A stretch of 25,545 bases of DNA, taken from the IMG/VR virus record IMGVR_UViG_3300027867_000061, positions 1 through 25,545 of that record, one strand, 5' to 3'. The translations under genes and the position numbers were made by a program. The notes under the pieces were generated by a model. It worked only from the letters and a program-made list of their open reading frames with translations, did no database searches and had not been told where the DNA came from. Within the stretch, counting starts at the first letter, position 1. Every line of letters begins with the position of its first letter. Source of the DNA: a virus. This document shows, piece by piece, positions 7,229-14,834 of the stretch.

Positions 7229-8761
7229 TTGAAACACACCCACCGCTGGGACGGCATAGAGCGTCCGTACACCTGGGCTGAAGTGAAGCGCTTGCAAGGG
7301 CGCACCAAGATCAAGCACACCTTGGCCGAGGACGGTGCCAACCGCCTGTGGTCATTGATGAATGCCAAGCCTTACGTCAGGGCATTGGGTGCCAGCACTG
7401 GCAACATGGCGGTGCAGCAGGTCCGGGCGGGCATGTGCTCGATCTACTGCAGCGGTTGGCAAGTCGCTGCTGATGCCAACACCAGCGGGCAGACATACCC
7501 CGACCAGAGCTTGTACCCCGCTGACAGCGTGCCCAGCCTGGTCAGGCGCATCAACAACGCTCTCCTTCGGGCTGAGCAGATCGACGCGCTCGATGACGAC
7601 GGCGACCCAAAGCGAGCCTACACCCACTGGATGGCTCCCATCGTCGCTGACGCCGAAGCGGGTTTCGGCGGGCCTCTCAACGCCTACGAGCTGATGAGGG
7701 CGATGATCGAGGCGGGCGCCGCGGGCGTCCACTTCGAGGACCAGCTCGCGAGCGAGAAGAAGTGCGGCCACATGGGTGGCAAGGTCCTCGTGCCAACATC
7801 GCAGTTCGTTCGCACCCTGGTCGCTGCCCGGCTCGCCGCCGACGTGCTCGAGGTGCCGACGATCATCATCGGTCGGACTGACGCCCTGGGTGCTCAGCTG
7901 ATCACCAGCGACGTGGACGAACGTGACTGGCGTTTCATCGACCACTCAAAGGGCAGGACCAGCGAGGGCTTCTGGCACCTGGGCGGTGACCCGATGCAAC
8001 GGGCCATCGAACGAGCCTGTGCCTATGCACCCTACTGCGACCTGCTCTGGTTCGAGACCAGCGAGCCCAACATGCACCAGGCTTGGGAGTTCGCTGACCG
8101 GGTCCACCTGAAGTTCCCGGGCAAGCGTCTGGCCTACAACTGCTCGCCGTCGTTCAACTGGAAGAAGAAGCTGTGTGACGTCGACATCTACCGCTTCCAG
8201 GACGAGCTGGGCAAGATGGGCTACAGCTTCCAGTTCGTCACTCTCGCCGGCTTCCACGCCCTGTCATACGGGATGTTCGACCTGGCTTCGGACTACCTGG
8301 AGAGGGGCATGGCGGCGTACGCTGAGTTGCAGCAGCGAGAGTTCGCTGGTGAGCAGCGTGGCTACACTGCCACCAAGCACCAGCACGAGGTCGGCACGGG
8401 CTACTTCGATGCCGTCGCCAACACCATCAGCGGGGGCAAGTCGTCCACGCTTGCGCTGGCTGGTTCGACAGAGACCGAACAGTTCGCCCAGGGCGGAGTA
8501 GGATCGTCACATGGCTCAGAAGAAGGTCTCGGTGCCCAAGGCGTTGCAGCCCCTGCGGACGTGGGGGCTGTCCCTGACCCAGATGGAGCTGCTCCACCTG
8601 CGGGACCTGTTCAACGTGCTGCTGCCCCCGGACGGCCAGATGACAGTCAGCCAGATGGTGGCGAGGTCGGAGGACCGCAACATCCTCGAGGCCGCGCTGT
8701 GGAAGAAGGTCAGCAACGCGTGCAAGCAGGCCAGGATCCCGCTGAACGACAAGGCGCCTGA
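7229..8761 (+). CDS. aceA: Isocitrate lyase, with an unusual C-terminal run-on
   Basis: Isocitrate lyase splits isocitrate into glyoxylate and succinate, the first step of the glyoxylate shunt. The match to bacterial AceA runs from [20 protein letters not shown] to the family ending GSTETEQF at residue 419. Active-site features are intact: KKCGHMGGK with the catalytic Cys at residue 179, [18 protein letters not shown], and [10 protein letters not shown] for substrate binding. The start is TTG; no better start covers the conserved N-terminus. After QF the frame does not stop but runs for 91 more codons through the next gene in another frame, giving Gly/Pro/Gln-rich sequence without fold-like character. 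The ancestral stop was probably lost. No malate synthase is seen here. Confidence 0.92.
   Translation: MKHTHRWDGIERPYTWAEVKRLQGRTKIKHTLAEDGANRLWSLMNAKPYVRALGASTGNMAVQQVRAGMCSIYCSGWQVAADANTSGQTYPDQSLYPADSVPSLVRRINNALLRAEQIDALDDDGDPKRAYTHWMAPIVADAEAGFGGPLNAYELMRAMIEAGAAGVHFEDQLASEKKCGHMGGKVLVPTSQFVRTLVAARLAADVLEVPTIIIGRTDALGAQLITSDVDERDWRFIDHSKGRTSEGFWHLGGDPMQRAIERACAYAPYCDLLWFETSEPNMHQAWEFADRVHLKFPGKRLAYNCSPSFNWKKKLCDVDIYRFQDELGKMGYSFQFVTLAGFHALSYGMFDLASDYLERGMAAYAELQQREFAGEQRGYTATKHQHEVGTGYFDAVANTISGGKSSTLALAGSTETEQFAQGGVGSSHGSEEGLGAQGVAAPADVGAVPDPDGAAPPAGPVQRAAAPGRPDDSQPDGGEVGGPQHPRGRAVEEGQQRVQAGQDPAERQGA
8499..8504 (+). promoter_or_regulatory. Probable -10 box TAGGAT, inside the isocitrate lyase frame
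   Basis: TAGGAT ends 6 bases before the ATG at 8511. It lies just beyond the codons for the conserved end of isocitrate lyase, where that frame reads through it as GTA GGA. Confidence 0.55.
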
Positions 8762-8969
8762 CTTCGTCGTGATGATGGCTGGGGCACCGACCTTGGGCGT
8801 CTTCAAGATCGAGAACGAAGCCCAGCCCGAAGAGGAGGTCCCGGAGCCCTTGAAGGACCCGTCAGGCTTGTTCGTCGAGCCAGCCAAAGAGGAGCAACCC
8901 GTGCCCACCCGTGAGCCCAAGAAAAGCCCGCGCCCCAAGCGAAAGGGCAACAAGGGGAGGGCTGCGTGA
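8511..8969 (+). CDS. Unknown protein with charged Pro-rich tail, 152 aa
   Basis: The first 100 residues look folded, with helices ([35 protein letters not shown]) and a strand-like end (DFVVMMAG). The rest is disordered: Glu/Pro-rich ([12 protein letters not shown]) and then basic ([16 protein letters not shown]). I do not recognise the family. About 250 bases overlap the run-on of isocitrate lyase in another frame; of the two frames, this one has ordinary protein composition, so I take it as the real gene there. It ends in a GTGA overlap with the next gene. Confidence 0.75.
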   Translation: MAQKKVSVPKALQPLRTWGLSLTQMELLHLRDLFNVLLPPDGQMTVSQMVARSEDRNILEAALWKKVSNACKQARIPLNDKAPDFVVMMAGAPTLGVFKIENEAQPEEEVPEPLKDPSGLFVEPAKEEQPVPTREPKKSPRPKRKGNKGRAA

Positions 8970-9517
8970 CCGCATACCGTGTCGGCCAGGTGCTGTACGT
9001 CATCCCAAAGGGCGAGACCCGGATCTACCCGGTCCAGATCGTCGAAGAGGTGACCAAGAAGACCCTCGAAGAGGGGGCCGTCACCTCGTACATGGTCAGG
9101 GGTTCGACCCAGACAGAAGAGACGTTGGACATCGACAGCCTCGACGGAGAGGTCTTCGATTCGGCAGCGAAGCTGCAGAAGACGCTGGTGGAACGTGCGA
9201 CGGCGGGCATCACCGCTGTCATCGAGAGCGCTGTCGCCAAGGCACACGAGTGGTACCCGACGGGCTTCGAGCAGCCTGGCGATGACGAGCTGGCTTCGCT
9301 GAAGAAGGCGCCCGTGCCCGGGCAACCCCCGTTGCCGCCCACCAAGCAACAGCAACAACAGCGACCACAGCCCAAGAAGCGCCAGGGACCACCACCCGAG
9401 GTGGCGATGCTCGCTGCAGAACTTGCCGCCGAGACTGAACAGCTCGAGGTCGAGCTCCCTGATGGCACCCGAGCCAAGGTGGGCAGCATCAAAGTGCCCG
9501 AATCCCTCCAGGGATGA
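8966..9517 (+). CDS. Unknown protein with Gln/Pro linker, 183 aa
   Basis: The start is GTG in a GTGA overlap. Residues 1-60 appear to be beta-rich (YRVGQVLYVIPK, RIYPVQIVEEVTKKTLEEG, SYMVRGS), like a small beta-barrel or SH3-like fold, then helices to about residue 100. A Pro/Gln linker follows (residues about 112-140, with five consecutive Gln), and then a second, more acidic segment (LAAELAAETEQLEVELPDGTRA). From memory, similar VGQVxYVxxKxxxxxxPVQVVEE starts occur in T4-like phage proteins of unknown role; I cannot confirm this. The following gene overlaps by ATGA. Confidence 0.7.
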   Translation: MTAYRVGQVLYVIPKGETRIYPVQIVEEVTKKTLEEGAVTSYMVRGSTQTEETLDIDSLDGEVFDSAAKLQKTLVERATAGITAVIESAVAKAHEWYPTGFEQPGDDELASLKKAPVPGQPPLPPTKQQQQQRPQPKKRQGPPPEVAMLAAELAAETEQLEVELPDGTRAKVGSIKVPESLQG

Positions 9518-9708
9518 GCGCCGCGAGTTGGAACCAGACGTACTCTCACTCGCGGAAGCCCCGCATGCGCCGGCGAAAGCGCGAGGTGGGCAAGACACTG
9601 AACACCATCAGGCGCCGTGAGGACCGCAAGCAGTGGCAGGCGGATACTTACGGGGATGCGGATCAAGCTCGGGAGGCTGCGCCACCTGTTCGCGGAAGCG
9701 ATGGCTGA
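9514..9708 (+). CDS. Small basic protein, 64 aa
   Basis: The start overlaps the previous stop as ATGA. The first 45 residues are rich in Arg and Lys (SRKPRMRRRKREVG and RRREDRKQW), suggesting nucleic-acid binding or a disordered peptide. The last 18 codons overlap the next gene in another frame. I do not recognise it, and because it is short and basic it may be less reliable than its neighbours. Confidence 0.45.
   Translation: MSAASWNQTYSHSRKPRMRRRKREVGKTLNTIRRREDRKQWQADTYGDADQAREAAPPVRGSDG
9645..9650 (+). promoter_or_regulatory. Possible -10 box TACTTA
   Basis: TACTTA ends 5 bases before the ATG at 9656. The same hexamer at the same distance precedes the lysin gene at 15652. The last base is not T, so it is weaker than the other boxes. 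Confidence 0.35.
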
Positions 9709-9928
9709 GGCCAAGATCGCGGCCTCGGACGAGTACATGAAGAAGGAGCGCGTCCGCGAGCACATCCAGGCTCACGTGGTCGACCTGGTCAAGTCTGGCG
9801 AGATCAAGAGCCAGGAGGACCTCGAAGCGTTCTGGGGCTCAGCCGACATGGCGATGAAGGCCCTCAAGGTCGTGCCCTACGATGTCTGGACGAAGATGTC
9901 CGGGAAGCCTGCCGCCAAGAAGCGTTGA
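9656..9928 (+). CDS. Small helical protein, 90 aa
   Basis: I place the start at the ATG at 9656 because sequence upstream in this frame is a shadow of the previous gene and a TACTTA box lies just before it. The N-terminus MRIKLGRLRHLFAEAM is a short basic amphipathic helix that distantly recalls the LLRxYIxEVL tags, with an LRxx(F/I)xEA pattern. The rest is helical and acidic (EHIQAHVVDLVKSGEIKSQEDLEAFWG) and ends in a Lys-rich tail. The function is unknown. Confidence 0.65.
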   Translation: MRIKLGRLRHLFAEAMAEAKIAASDEYMKKERVREHIQAHVVDLVKSGEIKSQEDLEAFWGSADMAMKALKVVPYDVWTKMSGKPAAKKR

Positions 9929-9948
9929 AAACCCGCCCGCCCCGACGG

Positions 9949-9954
9949 TACGAT
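9949..9954 (+). promoter_or_regulatory. Probable -10 box TACGAT
   Basis: TACGAT ends 5 bases before the ATG at 9960; TGAAAA at 9926-9931 lies 17 bases upstream as a possible -35 (TTGAAA at 9925-9930 with an 18-base spacer). Confidence 0.6.
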
Positions 9955-9959
9955 GGGGC

Positions 9960-10394
9960 ATGGGTCTCAGACGTTGGTGGCGACGGAACTTCGCCAAAGA
10001 CAAGCAGGCTTTCCGCAACGATGAAGTCATCGAGGCGTACTTCGCTGCTGGCGCTGAGTTCGGCAGCGTGGTGTCCATGATCTACATGGGCGAGTGCATC
10101 GGCTTCGACAAGCTGCTCGACCTGTGGGAGACGACGGAGAAAGCGTACAGCGACCTGGGCTACAGGACGTTGAGCATCGACGACTTCGTCAGCCTCAGCT
10201 GGGGACACAGCGTTGACGGGCTGATGCGAGTCCCGAGGAAAGAAGGCGAGCCCGTGGTGTTGCATGCTCCCTACTACCGTGAACACTTCTTCGGCAAGGT
10301 GGGCATCAACTCCGCTGTCCTCAAAGCGATGCAGGGCGAGGTCGCGGTCGGTCACTACATGGTGCCGACGACCGAGCACCTGAAGCAGGGGTGA
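9960..10394 (+). CDS. Unknown protein, 144 aa
   Basis: The ATG at 9960 follows a TACGAT box; in-frame sequence further upstream is outside the probable transcript. The N-terminus is basic and aromatic (GLRRWWRRNF). The middle has hydrophobic segments (VVSMIYMGECIGFDKLL) too short and mixed to call membrane-spanning. A histidine-containing segment (VVLHAPYYREHFFG) is the most distinctive part. I do not recognise the family. It is followed by a GTGA-coupled gene. Confidence 0.7.
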   Translation: MGLRRWWRRNFAKDKQAFRNDEVIEAYFAAGAEFGSVVSMIYMGECIGFDKLLDLWETTEKAYSDLGYRTLSIDDFVSLSWGHSVDGLMRVPRKEGEPVVLHAPYYREHFFGKVGINSAVLKAMQGEVAVGHYMVPTTEHLKQG

Positions 10395-10786
10395 GCGTGG
10401 CAACATCGATCACGACAGGCACCTGGTACGTCTGGGTCACAGCAAGCAAGAGCGACTTCGCTGAAGCATTGTGTGCCAAGCTGATCCGACGAGGCTGGAC
10501 AGTGGGCCCGTTGGGACGACACCTGATCACCGAAGTTGAGGACGGCCCAGTCTGCGTCATCGGCATCACCATCTGGAAGTACCTCTTCACCGACGAAGAC
10601 AAGAAGATGAACGATGCCCAGGGCATCCATGCCGAGGTCACTGACGTCATCAAGCACGTCAAGGGCAGGTTCTGGAGCCTGGTCGTCAGCCGCAGCGGCG
10701 AGTGCACCTGGAACGTTGGCATCGGCAAGGTTGCCGAGGGCGAGACCGAAAAGGAAAAGGCGGAGGCCTCCAAGAAGGTGAACTGA
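10391..10786 (+). CDS. Unknown alpha/beta protein, 131 aa
   Basis: The start is GTG overlapping the previous stop. The protein alternates beta-like and helical segments (TWYVWVTA, ALCAKLIRRGW, GPVCVIGITIWKYLF, FWSLVVSR), consistent with a small alpha/beta or ferredoxin-like fold, and ends in a charged Lys/Glu tail. I see no active-site motif. The stop is 2 bases before the EamA-like membrane gene, so the pair with 9960 and 10789 probably forms one operon. Confidence 0.65.
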   Translation: MSVATSITTGTWYVWVTASKSDFAEALCAKLIRRGWTVGPLGRHLITEVEDGPVCVIGITIWKYLFTDEDKKMNDAQGIHAEVTDVIKHVKGRFWSLVVSRSGECTWNVGIGKVAEGETEKEKAEASKKVN

Positions 10787-10788
10787 CC

Positions 10789-11205
10789 ATGCGTGAAGCG
10801 TTGTGGATCGCACTGGCCTTGGTGGGCTGGGGTAGCTGGACCGTCATCGAGAAGATGGCCTTGCGCAGCGCGACACCCCTGATGATCCAGCTCATCAGCA
10901 CCTACGTCTACAGCGCCATCGCGCCCATCGCCTTCCTGACGATGAAGTGGCGCAGCGACCCGATGGTGTGGAACAAGTGGGGCGTCTTCTGGGTGACCGT
11001 GGGAGCGCTCGTGGCGACAGTCGCCAACTATGCCTTCCTGTTTGCCATCCAGGCGAAGCCCGTCCACGAAGTGTTGAGCTTCACCCAGCTCTATCCGATC
11101 CTGTCATTCGTCCTGTGCTGGTGGTTGCTGGGCGAAGCCTTCACGGTCCAGAAGGCCATCGGCGCGATCCTGATGGTCGCTGGCTGCTACGTCATGAACA
11201 GGTGA
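10789..11205 (+). CDS. Half-size EamA-type (DMT) membrane protein, 138 aa
   Basis: EamA proteins export metabolites or drugs; most have two EamA repeats (ten helices), while smaller members have one and work as dimers. This protein has about five membrane segments: residues 3-20, 27-50, 60-85, 90-113 and 118-136, beginning ALWIALALVGWGSW and ending AIGAILMVAGCYVMNR. The helix-4 sequence LYPILSFVLCWWLLGE matches the family's (P)xxxxxxxxxxxGE pattern. I chose the ATG at 10789 because upstream in-frame sequence is shadow. Its cargo is unknown. Unusual in a phage; could be host-derived. Confidence 0.8.
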   Translation: MREALWIALALVGWGSWTVIEKMALRSATPLMIQLISTYVYSAIAPIAFLTMKWRSDPMVWNKWGVFWVTVGALVATVANYAFLFAIQAKPVHEVLSFTQLYPILSFVLCWWLLGEAFTVQKAIGAILMVAGCYVMNR

Positions 11206-11225
11206 AAAGCTGGGAGCGACTGTGG

Positions 11226-11231
11226 TAGTGT
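11226..11231 (+). promoter_or_regulatory. Probable -10 box TAGTGT, leaderless start
   Basis: TAGTGT ends 6 bases before the ATG at 11238; TGAAAA at 11203-11208 lies exactly 17 bases upstream of it as a possible -35. Confidence 0.65.
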
Positions 11232-11237
11232 GGTGGC

Positions 11238-12248
11238 ATGAGGCTGTTCGTCCCGGCATGTGGGTTTCGTATCATCCTCGAGAAACCCTGGACATTTGAC
11301 GTCTATTACGAAGGTCGCAACAAGCAGTTGCTCGAGGCCAACGGCGTCAACCTGACGAACTGGTGGCACGAGTGCTACGAGCCCACCGCCAACCCACGAG
11401 AATGGCCGCGCAAGATGCGAAGGAAGGCCATCACCCTGGACAATGGGACCCTCCTGGAGGTCGACCGGGTCTACGTGCGGTCCAACAGCAAGAGCGCAAC
11501 GACGAAGGATGCCGACTACGACTCGTTGACCTTTCGCATCATTGACCCGAAGACGGGCAAGGGCAAGATCAGGTTCTGGGCCAAGCTCGCCGACGTCAAC
11601 AACATCGATTACGAGCTGCCACCTGACTTCACCGCGGGCAAGGACTCCGCCTACGCGAAGGCGTTGGCTCCCAAGAAGATGAAGCCGCAGGACATCCTGA
11701 ACCGGGTACACCACGGCATCGAAGCGTACCAAGACCGGCGCAAGACAGAGAAGGCACCCGCTTGGATGACTGTCGACCTGGCACAGCAATTCAAGGCCGT
11801 CAGCGACGAGCACAACAGGCTCCTCGATCCGTATAGCAAGCGGATCTTCGAGGCCAATGCCGAGCGCCAGCTCGCCGAGCTGAAGCACCAGATCGCGACG
11901 GGGCACCTCCACGTACCGCTGCACCTCGCCGATCACATCAAGACCATCGACGACTACCAACGTCTGTTCCCGGATGACCGGCGCTTCTTCCCCTACGAGC
12001 CCAACGACCGGGTCCGTGTCTGGGACTACATCGTCCCTCACGTGCTGCTCAGCTATTACACATCCAATTCGACGTTCAGCCGCGATGCTGACGGTAACCC
12101 GGTCAGGACGTACCGTCACCGCGATGACAGCCGGGATCGCAACTACCCGAAGCTGGGTCACATCTGGGTCAAGGTCACGACGAACAAGGAAGACACCGAA
12201 GTCATCGGCGTCGAGGCGGGCTTCGACCCTCCGAAGGAAAACACATGA
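11238..12248 (+). CDS. Unknown protein, 336 aa
   Basis: The start follows a TAGTGT box by 6 bases. The N-terminal 60 residues are beta-like (GFRIILEKPWTFDVYYEG) with aromatic and polar residues (TNWWHECYEP). Residues 65-130 include a strand-rich part (GTLLEVDRVYVRS, LTFRIIDPKTGKGKIRFW), and the remainder is helical with charged segments (QFKAVSDEHNRLLDPYSKRIFEANAE). The end returns to beta (HIWVKVTTNKEDTEVIGVEAG). I do not recognise the family and see no catalytic motif. The stop overlaps the next gene by ATGA, starting a coupled set of four genes through the flap endonuclease. Confidence 0.75.
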   Translation: MRLFVPACGFRIILEKPWTFDVYYEGRNKQLLEANGVNLTNWWHECYEPTANPREWPRKMRRKAITLDNGTLLEVDRVYVRSNSKSATTKDADYDSLTFRIIDPKTGKGKIRFWAKLADVNNIDYELPPDFTAGKDSAYAKALAPKKMKPQDILNRVHHGIEAYQDRRKTEKAPAWMTVDLAQQFKAVSDEHNRLLDPYSKRIFEANAERQLAELKHQIATGHLHVPLHLADHIKTIDDYQRLFPDDRRFFPYEPNDRVRVWDYIVPHVLLSYYTSNSTFSRDADGNPVRTYRHRDDSRDRNYPKLGHIWVKVTTNKEDTEVIGVEAGFDPPKENT

Positions 12249-13153
12249 TCACGCCCGACGGCAACCACCTCATTGTCCTGGAGGACATGAGCATTGACTG
12301 GAACCTGCCCAAGTACAAGAAGCCGAGCAAAGGCGGGAAGTCGAAGGGCAACGTCATCGATCTGTCCGACGAGGACGAGATGTCAGAGGACAGCGGCGGC
12401 AACTTCCGCATGGCCTCGAACGTCGTCTGGAACCAGAACGTCGGGACGACGCAGGTCACGCTGCTCCCATACGGGCAGATCACCGAGGTGAAGCCGAAGA
12501 CAGGCATCCTTGACAAGCTGGCATTCTGGAAGAAGGCACCGCCTCCTCCACCTCCCGAGCCCGAGCCGCCCCTGTCGATCGAGGACTTTTTCAAGTCAGT
12601 CAAGAACACCCAACAGGAGCTGGTCATCGTCGAGGCCCGGGCCGCAGGCTACGAGCGGGCGATGGCGAACGCCAAGAAGGCGGGCCAGGAAGCCCTGTAC
12701 GAGAAGCTCGCGGCGGGCCTCAACGCCTACCGCATGGAGACGCAGCTGGTGTCGATGGGCCTGACCAAGTACGTGGTCGAAGCCGACATTGTCCAGTTCT
12801 ACAAGCAGTGCAAGAAGGGCCTGCGCCTCGACTACGTCCGCAACTTCACCCGGGTCGTCCCAGAGAGCGTGACCGCCAAGCAGGCTCGGGCCAACGAACT
12901 GGGCCTGTTCGACAACTACGTCGTCCTCCATTACGACCCACAAGCCAAGTCATACGCTGAGACGGAGGCCGAGAAGGCCCGTCGCAAGGACCCGATCCTG
13001 TTCGGCCTGATGAAGGGCCGTCGCCAGCTCTACGTCATCGGTGACTGGGTCGACGAAGTCTGTGACCTGACGCTGGACCAGTTCGCCGAGCTGATGGGCA
13101 AGAGCGCTGTCCAGTCGCTGGACACACCGGGACACCCGTACCGGGACACATGA
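12245..13153 (+). CDS. Unknown protein with Pro-rich linker, 302 aa
   Basis: The N-terminal 95 residues include an acidic stretch (IDLSDEDEMSEDSGG) and a beta-like part (TTQVTLLPYGQITEV). A Pro/Glu linker follows (six consecutive Pro near residue 100), then a helical C-terminal domain with segments such as VEARAAGYERAMANAKKAG and FDNYVVLHYDPQAKSY. Two domains separated by a Pro linker is a pattern seen elsewhere in this window. I do not recognise the family. It overlaps the previous gene by ATGA and ends 4 bases into the next one. Confidence 0.72.
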   Translation: MITPDGNHLIVLEDMSIDWNLPKYKKPSKGGKSKGNVIDLSDEDEMSEDSGGNFRMASNVVWNQNVGTTQVTLLPYGQITEVKPKTGILDKLAFWKKAPPPPPPEPEPPLSIEDFFKSVKNTQQELVIVEARAAGYERAMANAKKAGQEALYEKLAAGLNAYRMETQLVSMGLTKYVVEADIVQFYKQCKKGLRLDYVRNFTRVVPESVTAKQARANELGLFDNYVVLHYDPQAKSYAETEAEKARRKDPILFGLMKGRRQLYVIGDWVDEVCDLTLDQFAELMGKSAVQSLDTPGHPYRDT

Positions 13154-13443
13154 AGAACCTGACCCGAGCAGAACGTAAGAAGGCGCAGCGCCAGTTCAAA
13201 GTGGGCGACATCGTCACCTGGGGCGATGGCTTCATTGCCCACCGGGTCGTCGAAGTCAGGGTTGAGGGCGTCGTTGTCGATGTTACTTCTCAAACTGATG
13301 CTCACTTCTTCGCTGACCCACAGCCTGATGGTAGGTTCTTCCTGCTGGTATCGTTCGACCGCAACCATCGTGCACGTTCGGGCAGGGGTCCTGTCCGTCA
13401 CAGCGACATGGAACCCGACAAGCTGAGGGTGGTGTTGATATGA
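13150..13443 (+). CDS. Small beta-rich protein, 97 aa
   Basis: After a basic helix (LTRAERKKAQRQF) comes a KVGDIVTWGDGFIAHRVVEV segment followed by VVVDVTS, which resembles a small beta-barrel (SH3- or KOW-like) in which a strand-turn-strand carries Gly and Asp. The rest has a FFLLVSF strand and a short basic end. No function can be assigned. ATGA overlaps on both sides tie it to the previous gene and to the flap endonuclease. Confidence 0.65.
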   Translation: MKNLTRAERKKAQRQFKVGDIVTWGDGFIAHRVVEVRVEGVVVDVTSQTDAHFFADPQPDGRFFLLVSFDRNHRARSGRGPVRHSDMEPDKLRVVLI

Positions 13444-14291
13444 GCAAGATCCTGATCATTGACGGTGCGAACTTCATGTACCGTGCCCGTAGCGGTTTCC
13501 AGCTGGGTGACTTCAACGTCGTCTTCAACTTTGTCCGCAACCTGCGGTCGCTGGTCGAGAAGCTGGCACCCACCCGGGTCTACTTCACCCTGGAAGGCGC
13601 GCCGAGACGCCAGCTGGCGTTGCTGCCCTCGTACAAGGCGAACCGCATCGAGCGACGTGAGGCGGAGGCGCTCAAGCCTGTCGAGGGCCGACGCAGCGAG
13701 GAGGACTACAGGCGTCAGAACGAGATCATCGTGCGGATGCTGTCCTACATGCTGCCCATCACAGTCATCCAGCACCCGGACTTCGAGGCCGACGACCTGA
13801 TCTACAACCTGGTCTACAGGTCGAGCTCGGCTATCGAGTTCACCGTGGTGTCAACGGACACCGACTTCATCCAGATGCTCCAGGAGTTCGGCAACGTCAA
13901 GCTCTACAACCCGATCACCAAGGCCTACGTCGAACCCCCGCAGGACTACAGCTACGTCGTCTGGAAGTCTCTACGAGGTGACGGCAGCGATAACATTCCC
14001 AGCCTGCCCGGTGTCAACGACGAGAAGGCTGCCCAACTCGCCACCGACCCACACGCTCTGATGAACTTCCTCGAGAGCAGCCCAGAGCTGAAGGCGCAGG
14101 CCGACCGCAACTTCGAGCTCATCAAGCTCCAACCGTGGAGCGACGAAGAAGCCCTGAAGATGAGGTCCTCGGGGTGCCAGCGTGACTGGAGCCTGATCAA
14201 GGCAGAGTTCGAGAGCATGGCCTTCAAGAGCATGCTCAAAGAGGGGACGTGGGACAAGTTCGTCGCCACTTTCGATCCACTCTGGGGATGA
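13440..14291 (+). CDS. 5'-3' exonuclease / flap endonuclease, 283 aa
   Basis: This enzyme removes 5' flaps and RNA primers, like T4 RNase H, T5 D15 exonuclease and the N-terminal domain of Pol I. Metal-binding acids appear in order: IIDGANF (D8), FEADDL (E116, D118, D119), STDTDF (D140, D142) and LRGDGSDNIPSLPGV (D181, D184), the last being the start of the helix-hairpin-helix DNA-binding motif. PSYKANR at residues 63-69 is the conserved arch/clamp segment. Length suits the single-domain phage family. Overlaps by ATGA with the previous gene. It probably acts in phage replication and repair together with the glycosylases and the Pol-beta/ligase-like protein. Confidence 0.9.
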   Translation: MSKILIIDGANFMYRARSGFQLGDFNVVFNFVRNLRSLVEKLAPTRVYFTLEGAPRRQLALLPSYKANRIERREAEALKPVEGRRSEEDYRRQNEIIVRMLSYMLPITVIQHPDFEADDLIYNLVYRSSSAIEFTVVSTDTDFIQMLQEFGNVKLYNPITKAYVEPPQDYSYVVWKSLRGDGSDNIPSLPGVNDEKAAQLATDPHALMNFLESSPELKAQADRNFELIKLQPWSDEEALKMRSSGCQRDWSLIKAEFESMAFKSMLKEGTWDKFVATFDPLWG

Positions 14292-14335
14292 ACATCTGAG
14301 GAAACTGGCCTATCTACCCGTTGGAAGGCGGGCAT

Positions 14336-14830
14336 ATGAAGCAGCCGTGGCGAGCGTTGGGTTGGCTCTGGGCCCTCCCGCTTACGCTCTGCGGCCTGGC
14401 CTACGCCGTCCTGTTCAGCATCTTCGGTTGGTACCACAACGTCGGCCTCCACGGTGATGCGCTAGTCTGGGAGATCCTCCCTGACAAGATGCCTGTCCTG
14501 CTCAAGCAGGCCTGGCGTCACTGGAACGGGCACACCATCGGTAACATCGTTGTCATCAATGGCAACCTGGACAACCACAGGACCCGCATCACGCTGCGGC
14601 ACGAGCAGGAGCACGTCCGCCAGGGCATGGTGCTGGGCATCTTCCTGCCCGTCTTCTACTTGCTGGCATACGTTGGGCTGAAGTTCTGCAGGTATGCTCA
14701 TCCATACTACGACAACCCTTTCGAGATCGACGCTCGTAGGGCTGCGGGTCAGGTAGTTGATGTCATCGGCGCCCTCAAGAGGGCAGTAGCCGAAGGCAAG
14801 CTCAAGGTGCCGCCCCGGCCCCATACGTAG
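14336..14830 (+). CDS. Membrane protein with HExxH metallopeptidase motif, 164 aa
   Basis: The protein has an N-terminal hydrophobic segment (residues 8-30), a middle domain ending in LRHEQEHVRQG with HEQEH at residues 89-93, a second membrane segment (about 101-118), and NPFEIDAR with Glu130. HExxH plus a downstream glutamate after a hydrophobic helix is the pattern of membrane-linked zinc metallopeptidases (gluzincins); zinc and peptide hydrolysis are inferred. The ATG at 14336 follows GGAAGG by about 8 bases, so this start has a real ribosome-binding site. The next gene encodes a protein of the same plan, so they look like diverged duplicates or partners. Confidence 0.7.
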   Translation: MKQPWRALGWLWALPLTLCGLAYAVLFSIFGWYHNVGLHGDALVWEILPDKMPVLLKQAWRHWNGHTIGNIVVINGNLDNHRTRITLRHEQEHVRQGMVLGIFLPVFYLLAYVGLKFCRYAHPYYDNPFEIDARRAAGQVVDVIGALKRAVAEGKLKVPPRPHT

Positions 14831-14834
14831 AGGT

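Noticed and set aside
8911-9285. Second plus-strand frame over the 8966 gene
   Set aside because: Its product is Arg/Gly/Pro-rich shadow sequence, whereas the 8966 frame has a coupled start and a folded-looking N-terminal part.
8516-9598. Minus-strand frame of 360 codons
   Set aside because: It lies opposite two well-composed plus-strand genes and its translation is rich in Gly, Leu, Arg and Ser without recognisable domains; it is a GC-rich shadow.
11187-12161. Minus-strand frame of 324 codons
   Set aside because: Antisense to the unknown gene 11238-12248, which has a promoter box and coupled neighbours; the minus-strand product is Val/Asp-rich shadow sequence.
14315-14335. Short CCCG/CGGG hairpin before the first HExxH gene
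   Set aside because: Four base pairs around the GGAAGG ribosome-binding site; this could be chance in GC-rich DNA.
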